NCBI GenBank assembly: GCA_902564695.1
Contig: CACFCB010000003.1
Span: 1 to 64,000, forward strand
Direction: 5' to 3'
From: an uncultured Prochlorococcus sp.
Lineage (GTDB): Bacteria > Cyanobacteriota > Cyanobacteriia > PCC-6307 > Cyanobiaceae
DNA: 64,000 nucleotides
The translations under genes were made by a program, and so were the position numbers. Positions 10,816-21,620 of the stretch are shown here, piece after piece. Numbering within the stretch: the stretch's first letter is position 1; the number at the start of each line of letters is the position of its first letter. Below the pieces are notes generated by a model that saw only the letters and a list, made by a program, of their open reading frames with translations, did no database searches and had not been told where the DNA came from.

Positions 10816-12273
10816 ATGACAATACTCGACCTAACTAGAAGGACCAAAATAGTGGCCACAATCGGCCCAGCAACTGAAAGCGCGTCCCAAATAACTAAAT
10901 TAGTTAAAGCAGGAGCTACGACTTTTCGACTAAACTTCAGTCACGGTGACCATGATGAACACGCTCAGAGAATAAAAACAATTAGAAAAGTTTCAGAGGA
11001 TCTAGGAATACACATAGGAATACTCCAAGATCTTCAAGGACCTAAAATCAGACTCGGTAGATTTAAAAATGGACCTGTTACTGTCAAAAACGGAGAAAAT
11101 TATATACTGACCTCAAAAAATATTGACTGTAATAGTGAACAAGCAAATGTTACTTACGAAAAATTAGCAGAGGAGGTATCAGTAGGAAATAGAATTTTAT
11201 TAGATGATGGAAGAGTAGAGATGAAAGTTGAAGAAGTAGATTTAAAAGAACAAAGATTACACTGTTCAATTACAGTAGGTGGAGTGCTTTCAAATAATAA
11301 AGGAGTTAACTTTCCTGATGTTCAATTATCAATTAGGGCATTAACAGATAAAGATAGAAAAGATCTCAAATTTGGATTAAATCAAGGTGTTGATTGGGTA
11401 GCACTTAGTTTTGTAAGAAATCCCTCAGATTTAATTGAAATCAAGGATTTAATCCGAAATCATGGTTTTGATACACCAGTAGTTGCAAAGATAGAAAAAT
11501 TTGAGGCAATAGATCAAATCGACTCTGTTTTAAAACTTTGCGATGGTGTAATGGTCGCGAGAGGAGATCTTGGAGTTGAGATGCCAGCTGAGGAAGTACC
11601 TTTATTACAAAAACAACTTATTAAAAAAGCAAATAGTTTAGGCATACCAATTATTACTGCCACTCAAATGCTTGATTCAATGGCCTCAAGTCCTAGACCA
11701 ACAAGAGCTGAAGTAAGCGATGTAGCTAATGCGATTCTTGATGGTACAGACGCCGTAATGCTTTCAAATGAGACTGCTGTAGGTGATTACCCAATTGAAG
11801 CTGTAGCGACAATGGCCACGATTGCCAAAAGAATTGAAAGAGATTATCCACAAAGAGCTTTAGAAAGTCATCTTCCTAGTACTATTCCAAATGCGATAAG
11901 CGCAGCAGTTAGTAGTATTGCTAGACAAATAAATGCAGCCGCAATAATTCCATTAACCAAAAGCGGTGCAACAGCAAAAAATGTTAGTAAATTTAGGCCT
12001 GCAACGCCAGTATTAGCAGTAACTAATGAGAAAAGTGTTGCAAGTACTCTTCAACTTGTTTGGGGAGTTACACCACTTTTAATAGAAAATCAAACAAGTA
12101 CATCAAAAACATTTGATGATGCAATGAATATGGCAAAGGCAATGAATATACTCAAACAAGGAGATCTTGTTGTTGAAACGGCTGGGACTTTATCTGGAGT
12201 AAGTGGATCAACAGATTTAGTAAAAGTTGGAATTGTTAGTTCATCAGATGAATCTGAAACACCCTTTATTTAA
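10816..12273 (+). CDS. pyk: Pyruvate kinase
   Basis: RRTKIVATIGPATES, MVARGDLGVEMPAEEVP, ATQMLDSM. The track starts at 10795; the internal ATG at 10816 gives a more typical N-terminus. Confidence 0.96.
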   Translation: MTILDLTRRTKIVATIGPATESASQITKLVKAGATTFRLNFSHGDHDEHAQRIKTIRKVSEDLGIHIGILQDLQGPKIRLGRFKNGPVTVKNGENYILTSKNIDCNSEQANVTYEKLAEEVSVGNRILLDDGRVEMKVEEVDLKEQRLHCSITVGGVLSNNKGVNFPDVQLSIRALTDKDRKDLKFGLNQGVDWVALSFVRNPSDLIEIKDLIRNHGFDTPVVAKIEKFEAIDQIDSVLKLCDGVMVARGDLGVEMPAEEVPLLQKQLIKKANSLGIPIITATQMLDSMASSPRPTRAEVSDVANAILDGTDAVMLSNETAVGDYPIEAVATMATIAKRIERDYPQRALESHLPSTIPNAISAAVSSIARQINAAAIIPLTKSGATAKNVSKFRPATPVLAVTNEKSVASTLQLVWGVTPLLIENQTSTSKTFDDAMNMAKAMNILKQGDLVVETAGTLSGVSGSTDLVKVGIVSSSDESETPFI

Positions 12274-12279
12274 AAGTCC

Positions 12280-13509
12280 ATGAAAAGAAAACTGCCATTA
12301 TCTGAAACTTCAGGAATGGCAATAAAGAATCTTAAATCTAATAAGTTCAGAAGCTTATTAACAATGCTGGGAATAGTAATTGGAAATGCCTCAGTAATAA
12401 CACTAGTAGGCGTAGGAAGAGGTGCACAAAACCTTGCTGAAAATCAATTGAGTAATTTAGGTGCAAATGTTTTATTTGTTGTTCCTGGAAATAATGACAC
12501 GAGAAGACGGGGCGTAGCCTTTCCAAAAAATCTTGTACTCAAAGACGCAATAGCAATAGAAAAACAAGTCCCAACTGTGAAAAGAGTAGCGCCACAAATC
12601 TCAACTAATGAAGTAATTCAAACAGGCTCAAAAAGTACAAGCAGCTCTATTTCCGGAATCACAAGTGATTTCTTAATTGTTAGAAGCTTCGAAATTGCAA
12701 AAGGACGTTTTATAAATGATCAAGATACCAAAGGAGCAAAAAATGTTGTTGTTATTGGACCTGATCTTGAAGAAAAGCTCTTCAATGAAAATCAAGGTTT
12801 AGGGAAAAAAATCAGAATAAAAGATCAGTCATTTGAAATAATAGGAGTAATGAAGCCTAAAGGAGCAGTATTTGGAAATAATCAAGATGAGAATGCATAT
12901 ATTCCAATTTCAACAATGGTAAGCAGGATCACTGGCAAAGATCCAACATATGGAATAAGCCTTAGTTTTATAAGCGTTGAAGCTATTAATGAAAAATCAA
13001 CAAAAGCGGCAAAATTTCAAATCACAAATTTATTACGACAAAGGCACAAAATCATAAGAGATGACGATTTTGCTGTTAGATCACAAAAAGATGCATTAAC
13101 AATAGTATCAACCATTACAGGTGGTTTGACATTAATGCTCGCTGCAATTGGTGGAATATCATTATTAGTAGGTGGCATAGGGATTATGAATATAATGCTA
13201 GTTTCTGTTAGTGAAAGGACAGAAGAAATAGGTCTAAGAAAGGCTTTAGGGGCAAGGCGTCTTGATATATCAACTCAATTCTTAATTGAATCTCTTGTGT
13301 TATCTAGCTTAGGTGGAATTGCTGGTACAGGTTTAGGTCTTACAACTGTAAAAATGGTTGCATTATTAACACCTCTACCTGCAACTATTGGTTTAGGGAC
13401 TGTGTTAATAACAGTTATTATTTCAGGTACTATAGGTCTAACATTTGGTGTCTTGCCGGCAAAAAGAGCTGCAAAATTAGATCCTATTACTGCTCTTCGA
13501 AGTCTTTAA
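12280..13509 (+). CDS. MacB/FtsX-type ABC transporter permease
   Basis: MAIKNLKSNKFRSLLTMLGIVIGNASVI...GGIGIMNIMLVSVSERTEEIGLRKALGAR. Confidence 0.93.
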   Translation: MKRKLPLSETSGMAIKNLKSNKFRSLLTMLGIVIGNASVITLVGVGRGAQNLAENQLSNLGANVLFVVPGNNDTRRRGVAFPKNLVLKDAIAIEKQVPTVKRVAPQISTNEVIQTGSKSTSSSISGITSDFLIVRSFEIAKGRFINDQDTKGAKNVVVIGPDLEEKLFNENQGLGKKIRIKDQSFEIIGVMKPKGAVFGNNQDENAYIPISTMVSRITGKDPTYGISLSFISVEAINEKSTKAAKFQITNLLRQRHKIIRDDDFAVRSQKDALTIVSTITGGLTLMLAAIGGISLLVGGIGIMNIMLVSVSERTEEIGLRKALGARRLDISTQFLIESLVLSSLGGIAGTGLGLTTVKMVALLTPLPATIGLGTVLITVIISGTIGLTFGVLPAKRAAKLDPITALRSL

Positions 13510-13606
13510 ATACCATAAACAAAATATATATTTCCAGAACAAATCACTAAATAATAATTATAGTTTGTCAATATTTTATGAAAAAGAGGCGGTCATAGAT
13601 CAACGG

Positions 13607-13650
13607 AAAGGGGCATTTCCCCTTTAGAATCTCACAAAAAGATCAAAGGG
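13607..13650 (+). promoter_or_regulatory. ftsH leader with two mutually exclusive stems (possible translational control element)
   Basis: AAAGGGG(13607-13613)-CATTT-CCCCTTT(13619-13625); second AAAGGG at 13645-13650 just before ATG 13654 can also pair with CCCTTT. Confidence 0.4.
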
Positions 13651-13653
13651 ACC

Positions 13654-15576
13654 ATGGATAAAAAGTGGAAAGTTTTAGCTTTGTGGGTACTTCCGATAGC
13701 AATTGTTATTTTAATAACATGGCAAATACTTGGATCATCAACTAACACTCGAGTTAGTCAGGCAAGTAATGCAGCAACAAATAGAAATGCTCCAGTAGCC
13801 AAAATTAGTTACGGAAGATTTCTCGATTATTTAAAAACTGGGAGAGTTACATCAGTCGACATTTATGAAGGAGGAAGAAATGCAATAGTTGAATCAGTAG
13901 ATCCTGAAATTGATAATAGAGTTCAACGCTTAAGAGTTGATCTCCCAGGTCTGGCACCTGAGTTGATTTCTTCGCTCAAAGATGAAGGCATAAGTTTTGA
14001 TATACATCCTCCAAAAACAGCACCAGCAGGAATTGGAATACTTGGAAATCTCCTTTTTCCGTTAATACTTATTGGAGGTCTAATTTTACTTTCAAGAAGA
14101 TCTAACTCAATGCCTGGTGGCCCTGGTCAAGCTATGCAATTTGGAAAAACCAAAGCAAGATTCGCAATGGAAGCTGAGACAGGTGTGAAATTCGATGATG
14201 TAGCAGGAGTAAATGAAGCTAAGCAAGATTTAGAAGAGGTCGTTACTTTTTTAAAACAACCAGAGAGATTCACTTCTGTTGGCGCTCAAATACCAAGAGG
14301 TGTGCTTTTAGTCGGACCTCCAGGAACAGGTAAAACACTCCTAGCAAAAGCTATTGCTGGAGAAGCAGGTGTTCCTTTCTTTTCACTTTCAGGTTCTGAA
14401 TTTGTAGAAATGTTTGTTGGTGTCGGAGCTAGTCGTGTTAGAGATCTTTTTAAAAGAGCAAAGGAAAATAGCCCTTGTTTGATTTTCATTGATGAAATTG
14501 ACGCTGTTGGTAGACAAAGGGGTGCAGGTATAGGAGGTGGAAATGACGAAAGAGAGCAAACTCTCAATCAGTTACTTACTGAAATGGATGGCTTCGAAGG
14601 AAATAGCGGAATTATTATAATTGCGGCTACAAACAGACCTGATGTTCTAGATTCAGCTTTAATGAGACCTGGAAGATTTGATAGGCAGGTAACTGTTGAC
14701 GCGCCTGACATATCAGGAAGATTATCAATACTTAAAGTTCATTCAAGAAATAAAAAATTAGAAGATGATCTGACCTTAGAAAGTATTGCTAGAAGAACTC
14801 CAGGTTTTACAGGGGCAGATCTTGCAAATCTACTAAATGAAGCAGCAATTCTTACTGCAAGAAGAAGAAAGAATCATATAGGTCTTTCAGAAATTGATGA
14901 TGCAGTTGATCGAATTATTGCAGGAATGGAAGGTCAACCACTTGTTGATGGAAGAAGCAAAAGGCTTATTGCTTATCACGAGGTTGGTCATGCATTGGTA
15001 GGCTCCCTTGTTAAAGCTCATGATCCTGTCCAAAAAGTAACGGTCATACCAAGAGGTCAAGCGAAAGGACTTACATGGTTCTCACCTGATGATGATCAAA
15101 TGTTAATTAGTAGAGCACAATTAAAAGCAAGAATAATGGGCGCACTAGGTGGAAGAGCTGCAGAAGACATTGTTTTTGGTAGAGAAGAAGTAACAACAGG
15201 AGCAGGAGGCGATGTACAACAGGTAGCCTCTATGGCACGTCAAATGGTTACTAGATTTGGGATGAGCAGTCTTGGTCCTGTCTCCCTAGAAGGAGATAGT
15301 CAAGAAGTTTTCGTAGGAAGAAGTCTTATGAATACATCTGATATCTCAGACGAGATTTCAAAACAGATTGATGAACAGGTCAGAAATATAGTTAAACAAT
15401 GCTACGAAGAAACACTTGAATTAGTTTCAATAAATAGATCTGCAATGGATAAATTAGTTGAAATTTTAATCGAAAAAGAAACTATGGACGGCGAAGAATT
15501 TTGCAAGATTTTATCAACTTATACTGAAATTCCCAAAAAAGATAGATTTATTCCTGTTCTACAAGACCCTAAATAA
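13654..15576 (+). CDS. ftsH: ATP-dependent zinc metalloprotease FtsH
   Basis: [44 protein letters not shown] (HExxH). Confidence 0.97.
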   Translation: MDKKWKVLALWVLPIAIVILITWQILGSSTNTRVSQASNAATNRNAPVAKISYGRFLDYLKTGRVTSVDIYEGGRNAIVESVDPEIDNRVQRLRVDLPGLAPELISSLKDEGISFDIHPPKTAPAGIGILGNLLFPLILIGGLILLSRRSNSMPGGPGQAMQFGKTKARFAMEAETGVKFDDVAGVNEAKQDLEEVVTFLKQPERFTSVGAQIPRGVLLVGPPGTGKTLLAKAIAGEAGVPFFSLSGSEFVEMFVGVGASRVRDLFKRAKENSPCLIFIDEIDAVGRQRGAGIGGGNDEREQTLNQLLTEMDGFEGNSGIIIIAATNRPDVLDSALMRPGRFDRQVTVDAPDISGRLSILKVHSRNKKLEDDLTLESIARRTPGFTGADLANLLNEAAILTARRRKNHIGLSEIDDAVDRIIAGMEGQPLVDGRSKRLIAYHEVGHALVGSLVKAHDPVQKVTVIPRGQAKGLTWFSPDDDQMLISRAQLKARIMGALGGRAAEDIVFGREEVTTGAGGDVQQVASMARQMVTRFGMSSLGPVSLEGDSQEVFVGRSLMNTSDISDEISKQIDEQVRNIVKQCYEETLELVSINRSAMDKLVEILIEKETMDGEEFCKILSTYTEIPKKDRFIPVLQDPK

Positions 15577-15591
15577 ATAAAAATATTTCAA

Positions 15592-16182
15592 TCAGACTGA
15601 GTTTATTGGTCTTTTATTAAAGACATTATCAATAATTCCATATTCAACTGCTTCAGATGGAGACATATAAAAATCTCTATCCGTATCTTCTTTTATTCTT
15701 TCAATAGGCTGACCCGTCCTATCTGATAATTCGTTGTTGAGTTTGTCCTTAATGAAAAGTATTTCATCAGCTTGAATCCTTATATCACTAGCTTGACCTC
15801 TGGCTCCTCCCAAAGGTTGATGAATCATTATTCTTGAATGAAGTAAGCTACTTCTTTTTCCTTTGGCTCCCGCGCAAAGAAGAAAAGCTCCCATACTTGC
15901 TGCGAGTCCGACGCAAACAGTATGCACATCAGGCTTTACATGTTGCATCGTGTCAAAGATGCCAAGCCCATCATAAACTGAACCCCCTGGCGAATTTATA
16001 TATAAAAAAATGTCTTTTTCTGGATCATCAGCTTCTAGAAAAAGAAGTTGAGCAACAATTCGGTTGGCAGAATCGCTAGTTACTGGTTCGCCCAAAAAAA
16101 CTATTCTTTCTCTTAAAAGCCTTGAATAGATATCAAAGGCTCTTTCTCCTCTTCCAGATTCTTCAATAACTATGGGAATCAT
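15592..16182 (-). CDS. clpP: ATP-dependent Clp protease proteolytic subunit
   Basis: [16 protein letters not shown] catalytic serine, [19 protein letters not shown] catalytic histidine; 196 aa. Confidence 0.96.
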   Translation of the reverse strand: MIPIVIEESGRGERAFDIYSRLLRERIVFLGEPVTSDSANRIVAQLLFLEADDPEKDIFLYINSPGGSVYDGLGIFDTMQHVKPDVHTVCVGLAASMGAFLLCAGAKGKRSSLLHSRIMIHQPLGGARGQASDIRIQADEILFIKDKLNNELSDRTGQPIERIKEDTDRDFYMSPSEAVEYGIIDNVFNKRPINSV

Positions 16183-16261
16183 TAAACGATGGTGAAGGTC
16201 GGTTTTCTAGATCCTAGCCAAGACACAGGGTGAGCTATGGTCTCTTAAGAATTAACTAGGT

Positions 16262-16876
16262 TTGGCATTGAGCGTTAGAGCAACAATTTCAGACAGTAAA
16301 TCTGACTTCCATAAGGAATTTCCCTATGTTATCCCACCAATTTATAGAAAGTTGGCAGATGAACTCTTGGTGGAATTACACTTATTGAGTCATCAAGAAA
16401 GTTTCAGTAACAATCTTGTTTTTTCTACAGGTTTAAAAGAAATTTATGAAAAATTTACAAATGGATATGAACCAAATGAACACATAAGTAAACTCTTTAA
16501 TGCAATTTGCAATTGCAATGGATTCAATCCTAGTGAGATAAATTCAATGTCAGAACAATTATCAAGTAAAGTCAAAACACTTACAAAAGAAACACTAGAT
16601 AGTTATATGCAAGTAATTAAGGATAAAATAAAAGACAAAGATTATTACAGTCGCATAAATGCAATTGGGATTTATAAATTAGTATCTCAATTAACATATA
16701 TTGATGATTCAGATATCAAAGAAATAGAAAATGAAACACATAAAATTTCAGATATCCTTGGATATCAATACTCAAGAGTAGAAAAAGATATTAGCTTATA
16801 TAAATCTAATATTGATAAAATGCGCCAAGCTTTAGAAATAATTGCCTTGAACAGTACTTCCAAAAATAATAAATAA
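16262..16876 (+). CDS. thf1: Thylakoid formation protein Thf1/Psb29 (TTG start)
   Basis: [38 protein letters not shown] typical Thf1 N-terminus. Confidence 0.9.
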   Translation: MALSVRATISDSKSDFHKEFPYVIPPIYRKLADELLVELHLLSHQESFSNNLVFSTGLKEIYEKFTNGYEPNEHISKLFNAICNCNGFNPSEINSMSEQLSSKVKTLTKETLDSYMQVIKDKIKDKDYYSRINAIGIYKLVSQLTYIDDSDIKEIENETHKISDILGYQYSRVEKDISLYKSNIDKMRQALEIIALNSTSKNNK

Positions 16877-16877
16877 T

Positions 16878-17000
16878 TTATTTTCGTTTCTTATCTTTCC
16901 AGTCTATATAGCTAATATAAATTATACCTATTGTTATAAAAGACAATAGAAAAATCGATACAAACGAAAGAAAACTATAGAAAGAAAAATCTATAGGCAT
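16878..17000 (-). CDS. Hypothetical 40-aa membrane protein
   Basis: MPIDFSFYSFLSFVSIFLLSFITIGIIYISYIDWKDKKRK*; complete small ORF with one TM helix and basic tail, directly downstream of petN. Confidence 0.5.
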   Translation of the reverse strand: MPIDFSFYSFLSFVSIFLLSFITIGIIYISYIDWKDKKRK

Positions 17001-17008
17001 TACAACAC

Positions 17009-17110
17009 CTAAATATCAATAGATCCATCACCATTTCTGCCCCATACAACCATAGCTATAGAGAAACTAAAAATTGCAGCCAAAGAAGCCCAACCCAAAG
17101 TAAATAACAT
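17009..17110 (-). CDS. petN: Cytochrome b6-f complex subunit PetN
   Basis: Manual translation [33 protein letters not shown], matching the PetN signature; below the ORF-track size cutoff. Confidence 0.93.
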   Translation of the reverse strand: MLFTLGWASLAAIFSFSIAMVVWGRNGDGSIDI

Positions 17111-17221
17111 AATCAACATTCATTTGTAAAATTATAACTTATCAAAACGGGAAAATTGAAGAAATCAAACACTTTTCGAAAGTAACTTAAAAATTTAAAA
17201 TATCAAGAAAATATTCATCAA

Positions 17222-17521
17222 ATGGGAAGGCTTGTAAAAAACCACAGCACAAATATCGATGGTTTGATTAAGTGGTTGCAAAAGATCGCTGAAAACAAAG
17301 AAATAAAAACAGTTACTCCTGCCGCTTTGTCAAAAACCAATGGAAAGGGTGAAAAATTAGTTCTTAAAATTACAATAAAGACTAAAGAGGGATTTAAACT
17401 TCTAGCAAGAAAAGGGAAACTAGTACAAGAAGTTTTTATAGTAACCAACCTTGATAAAATTCTAATTAAAAAATTAATTGAAAAAACTAATCCTTATGCT
17501 TCTCGGAAAAAGTGTAGTTAA
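17222..17521 (+). CDS. DUF2103-like conserved protein
   Basis: GRLVKNHSTNIDGLIKWLQKIAENKEIKTVTPAALSKTNGKGEKLVLKIT. Confidence 0.7.
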   Translation: MGRLVKNHSTNIDGLIKWLQKIAENKEIKTVTPAALSKTNGKGEKLVLKITIKTKEGFKLLARKGKLVQEVFIVTNLDKILIKKLIEKTNPYASRKKCS

Positions 17522-17840
17522 TAGATGATACATTTTGATAATATCTATCTTTGTATTGCTGAGAAACAGATTCAGATAATTCTCGGATAATATCCTCTTT
17601 GATCATATTCATAGCGGAATCTATTTCAAATAAATTATCTTGCATAAAATAAGTAGATTTAAAGAATATTTTCATTAATTTTAGTTATATTTACTATAAG
17701 TGGGTTGAAATTTAACAAAAAATTCCGATTCATAGACAATTATTTTAAATATATATTTTAATTTATAAGAAAATATATAACTCCAAAAAGGATAATAGAA
17801 AATCTGAAATTGTTTATATAATAAAATAGATTTCTAGCTC

Positions 17841-18242
17841 TTATTTAAGACAAAAATCATTCAATATATTTAATTCAAATGTAAAAAAAGGTTTAAACCA
17901 GCCCTTCCAGTTAACCGTATCCTTAATATTAAAAATAGATTCATTACAATTTATAGCTAAAAATAATGGTTTATAATCAATATTCAAAATTGGAATAAAA
18001 ATAATTCCAGAGTATTGCTGAAGATTATTAATGTCTAATATCAAAGGACCATAAGACTTAAGAATAGGATAATTTTTTACAAAATCATTATTAACTATAT
18101 TACTAGAAATATAATTATACGATGAAGAGGGGCTTGATACTTTTGGTTGGGTAATTGCTGAATTAAGTTTATACGAACTTAATGGCAATAGCAAAAGAAG
18201 TAATTCTGCAATAAATATTGAAATTAAGTAACCCAATTTCAT
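17841..18242 (-). CDS. Hypothetical membrane-anchored/secreted protein
   Basis: 133-aa ORF with N-terminal hydrophobic helix (MKLGYLISIFIAELLLLLLPLSS). Confidence 0.55.
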   Translation of the reverse strand: MKLGYLISIFIAELLLLLLPLSSYKLNSAITQPKVSSPSSSYNYISSNIVNNDFVKNYPILKSYGPLILDINNLQQYSGIIFIPILNIDYKPLFLAINCNESIFNIKDTVNWKGWFKPFFTFELNILNDFCLK

Positions 18243-18304
18243 AATTGAGGATTTATAATCTTATAAAGGTATGAAATATGAAATTAAAAGAAAATGATTT
18301 ATAC

Positions 18305-18592
18305 CTATAATTCATATTCACTTTTAAATTTATCAAGATTAGATAAATAAAGTTGATAAAGACTATTTGTCTCATCATTAAAACCTAACTGATTGTACAT
18401 TTGATCAAGAGACATATAGGAACTCATTACTGGTAAAAAAGCAGATTTATATTCTTCCTGAATTTCCTCTTCATCAATATCATGAATAATTGCTGTAATT
18501 AATTCAACCTGTTTCTTTGCAAGAGAAATGTTTTTTTCTAGTTCAGGACTTAGCTTACGTCTTCTTTTAGCCATTGAATTCACTACATCCAC
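18305..18592 (-). CDS. Hypothetical protein
   Basis: 95-aa ORF, helical composition; internal Met at MAKRRRKLSPELEKN is a likely alternative start. Confidence 0.55.
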   Translation of the reverse strand: MDVVNSMAKRRRKLSPELEKNISLAKKQVELITAIIHDIDEEEIQEEYKSAFLPVMSSYMSLDQMYNQLGFNDETNSLYQLYLSNLDKFKSEYEL

Positions 18593-18798
18593 AAAAATAA
18601 TACACTATCTATAATCTAAAAATCAATCAACGGAACGTAGCAATCGCAAAAACATGAGATTAAGAGTAAATACTCATAATACACGCAATAGAGTGTTCCA
18701 TTTAAACAAATATAGGATATATTTTAATTGGTACAATATCGATACGATAAAAGCCAAACACCTTTTTAAAGATGGGCAATCTTATCTAACTATCTCTA

Positions 18799-19143
18799 AT
18801 GAAAAGTAATTCAGATAAAAATCAAACAAAACTTCCATGGTGGGTTGAACTCTTATTTGTTCAAATTGGATTACCTGACTCTTGGCTTGCTAAATATCTA
18901 AAAAAGAAGAAACAAACTTATAATTTTATTTCAGATAATAAAAAATATATTTTTTATTACTCGTTAATAATTGCTGGAATATTTTACATATATCCAATTG
19001 TTAGGTATACAGCATCAAGCTCATCATGTATAGATAAAACCACTAAGTATTTAAAAACAATTAAGATCAATAATCAACAAATAAAAATGGATATAAATTC
19101 AGTTGCAGTTGGATATTGTCACGGCGGGAAATTACCAGATTGA
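18799..19143 (+). CDS. Hypothetical single-pass membrane protein
   Basis: 114-aa ORF with a TM segment (IFYYSLIIAGIFYIYPIV) and acid/base balanced flanks. Confidence 0.6.
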   Translation: MKSNSDKNQTKLPWWVELLFVQIGLPDSWLAKYLKKKKQTYNFISDNKKYIFYYSLIIAGIFYIYPIVRYTASSSSCIDKTTKYLKTIKINNQQIKMDINSVAVGYCHGGKLPD

Positions 19144-19147
19144 TTAC

Positions 19148-19288
19148 TTATTTTTTTAAATTCTTTTTACCATCAATATCATAAGTTGGAGACTTTTCAG
19201 GTTTCTTACCCTCTATTAATGGAATAAAATATGAAATAAATCTCCCCATAATAGGGACCCAAAATTTTGTATAAAAATTCTTAAGCAT
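19148..19288 (-). CDS. Hypothetical 46-aa protein
   Basis: MLKNFYTKFWVPIMGRFISYFIPLIEGKKPEKSPTYDIDGKKNLKK*; complete ORF below track cutoff. Confidence 0.55.
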   Translation of the reverse strand: MLKNFYTKFWVPIMGRFISYFIPLIEGKKPEKSPTYDIDGKKNLKK

Positions 19289-19337
19289 AATATAAAGTTA
19301 TTTTTTCATAATAATCGAGAATCAATTAAACATTGAA

Positions 19338-20990
19338 TTAGTTAACAACTTTAATTAAAAACAATTTATCATCAACCTGTAGAACTGACTCATATGAATT
19401 TTTGGTATTTTCACTCACTGGTAAATTTAAATTGGAAGTTATAAAATAATCATATTTATAAATATCTTCTAAAGACTTAATAACCTTAGAAGAAGGCAAG
19501 TAATAGGATAATAAGGTCTCATTCTTACTATCGACTTTATATAAATAAATTGTTTTTGAATTAATAATTGATTTGATACTGAAATGATTAACAAACGACT
19601 TTAATTTAATATTTGGGCTTCCTAGTATTCCAAAATTATAAAGCAAAGACAATGATACATATTGTGGAATAAGAATATTGTACAAGAATCCTTTTAGATC
19701 AATATGATTTATTTTATTAGATCCAAAAAGATCTCGACAAGAATTAAGATGAGAAGAAATCAATAAGATAGAGATAAAATTAATTAATAATATTTGTTTA
19801 TATGAAAAATATTTAAATAAATCACCATAGAATAGTAATATTGATAAGAAAGAAATAAATATAAAAATAAGAAGTAATAATATTGAATACTTTATAACAA
19901 TATTTGAGAAAGAGTACCTATTAATAAATGATTGAACATTAACTGCGAGCAAAATTGATAAGGATGGTAGCAAAAAAAGAAAATAATGTGGGTATGAATT
20001 AGACATTAACAAAAGTAAAACAACTGATATAAATGGGTAGTAATAGATTAGTAATGGATATTTTATTGATTTATTACTTTTAGTAAAAATCAAAAGCAAA
20101 ACAAATAGAAAACCTATGGGGAAAGTTAAGAAAAGATAATTAATAGGAATTAATATAAAATTATTTAAATCAAAAGTACCTATTGCCTGATTTTTAGCAA
20201 AATCAAATAAGGCTGAAATACCAATTTCACCAAATAGTTTATAAGCATAAAGTAGATTAAAAAATAATGGTAATGATCCAATTAGAATTCCAGATAAAAA
20301 TACTGTTTTAAAGATATTCCTAGCTTGTATCAAATGAAATATTAGAAAAGGTGATAAGCCTATAATTGGGACTATAGCCATATAGCTTCTAATAAAAAAA
20401 GCAATAGAAATGAAGAAGCCAGATAAAAATATATAAAAAGATTTTTTTGAATTATAAGAAGTATCTAAATATTTAAGAAAGAAGAATATAACTAAAAGGA
20501 TTGAAAGAACAAATACCATATCAGGACTGGTATACCTTGAGTACTGAATCCAAAGTGGCATTGAAGATAGTGAAAATAAAGCTAAAAATCCAGATTCTTT
20601 ATTTGCAATAATTAATGCAATTAAATAACAAATAATTAAACAAATGAAAGAAGCTAAAATACTTGGAAGCCGAAGAGAAAGCTCACTATTACCAAATATT
20701 CTTATGGAGAGAGCAATTGGCCAATAACTTCCTAGAGTTTTATGATGAGGATTTTCAAAGGGAGGAATAAGCCAATTCTCAGATTCCTCAAGCAATCTTG
20801 ATCTTCTTGCATACAGCCCCTCGTCATGAGCAACTAGACTTTGTGAAGAGAAATCTAAAAAGAAATAAAAGAACGTATATGAAAGAATTAAAAATAAAGG
20901 GATAAGAAATTTTTTGCACTTCAGAAAACTAAAATCAAATCCAATGGTTTTAAATATATTTTGAAAATGTTCAGTAGAATTATTTTTCAT
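19338..20990 (-). CDS. ArnT/PMT-like membrane glycosyltransferase
   Basis: AHDEGLYARRSRLLEESENWLIPPFEN.PHHKTLGSYWPIALSIRIFGNSELSLRLPS is typical of ArnT/dolichyl-phosphate-mannose transferase families; multiple TM helices. Confidence 0.85.
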   Translation of the reverse strand: MKNNSTEHFQNIFKTIGFDFSFLKCKKFLIPLFLILSYTFFYFFLDFSSQSLVAHDEGLYARRSRLLEESENWLIPPFENPHHKTLGSYWPIALSIRIFGNSELSLRLPSILASFICLIICYLIALIIANKESGFLALFSLSSMPLWIQYSRYTSPDMVFVLSILLVIFFFLKYLDTSYNSKKSFYIFLSGFFISIAFFIRSYMAIVPIIGLSPFLIFHLIQARNIFKTVFLSGILIGSLPLFFNLLYAYKLFGEIGISALFDFAKNQAIGTFDLNNFILIPINYLFLTFPIGFLFVLLLIFTKSNKSIKYPLLIYYYPFISVVLLLLMSNSYPHYFLFLLPSLSILLAVNVQSFINRYSFSNIVIKYSILLLLIFIFISFLSILLFYGDLFKYFSYKQILLINFISILLISSHLNSCRDLFGSNKINHIDLKGFLYNILIPQYVSLSLLYNFGILGSPNIKLKSFVNHFSIKSIINSKTIYLYKVDSKNETLLSYYLPSSKVIKSLEDIYKYDYFITSNLNLPVSENTKNSYESVLQVDDKLFLIKVVN

Positions 20991-21136
20991 AATCGATTAT
21001 CTCTTAACTAAAAGAATAGTTCGAAATACTATACCTTTAAAATTTATTATATCCTTAGTAATATGATATGGGAGTCAGGTTTATTGAGAAATTAATAACG
21101 TCATGTATAATAGTTGATATTTTTTAAAATAATAAA

Positions 21137-21334
21137 ATGGCAACCGCTAAAGAAAAAAAAGAAGAAGTTAAAGCTTCATTAAAAGTCTTAAGATCCGAAC
21201 TCAGGAAGATGCATTTAGGTGTAACAGAAGAACTAGCACTTCCCGAACCCACAGAAGTTAAGAAATTAATGACACAAATGGAACAACTTTTAACAGTAAT
21301 TGAACCAAAGTCATCAAGAAAAAGTAAGAAATAG
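21137..21334 (+). CDS. Hypothetical conserved small protein
   Basis: 65-aa charged helical ORF MATAKEKKEEVKASLKVLRSELRKMHLGVTEELALPEPTEVKKLM. Confidence 0.65.
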   Translation: MATAKEKKEEVKASLKVLRSELRKMHLGVTEELALPEPTEVKKLMTQMEQLLTVIEPKSSRKSKK

Positions 21335-21386
21335 CCGCTAAATTCTTTATAAAAAATAGAACTAATGTAATAAAAAAGTTCTAAAA

Positions 21387-21620
21387 TTATTCGTTCGTTC
21401 TATATGTTTTTATTAGATTTGGAACAGTTATTAAAACTGCAAAAGCCAAGGGATGATCTAAAAGTGTATATATAAGTGTAGAAAAAGTAAAATAGTCTAA
21501 AAGAAGTAATATATCAATTCTTAAATCATATATAGATAAAAATATAAGTATAATTGGTATAAAATTTCTTTTAAAAAAAGAAATAAACCTATTTATTAAA
21601 CAAATAATCATATAATTCAA
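21387..21620 (-). CDS. Hypothetical membrane protein overlapping the secF stop by 4 bp
   Basis: 77-aa hydrophobic ORF, translationally coupled to secF. Confidence 0.65.
   Translation of the reverse strand: MNYMIICLINRFISFFKRNFIPIILIFLSIYDLRIDILLLLDYFTFSTLIYTLLDHPLAFAVLITVPNLIKTYRTNE

Noticed and set aside
14286-14567. 93-aa minus-strand ORF inside ftsH
   Set aside because: Antisense shadow of the conserved AAA+ domain.
17487-17675. 62-aa minus-strand ORF converging on the DUF2103-like gene
   Set aside because: Overlaps the neighbouring CDS by 35 bp and has no recognisable family; could be real but support is too weak to list.
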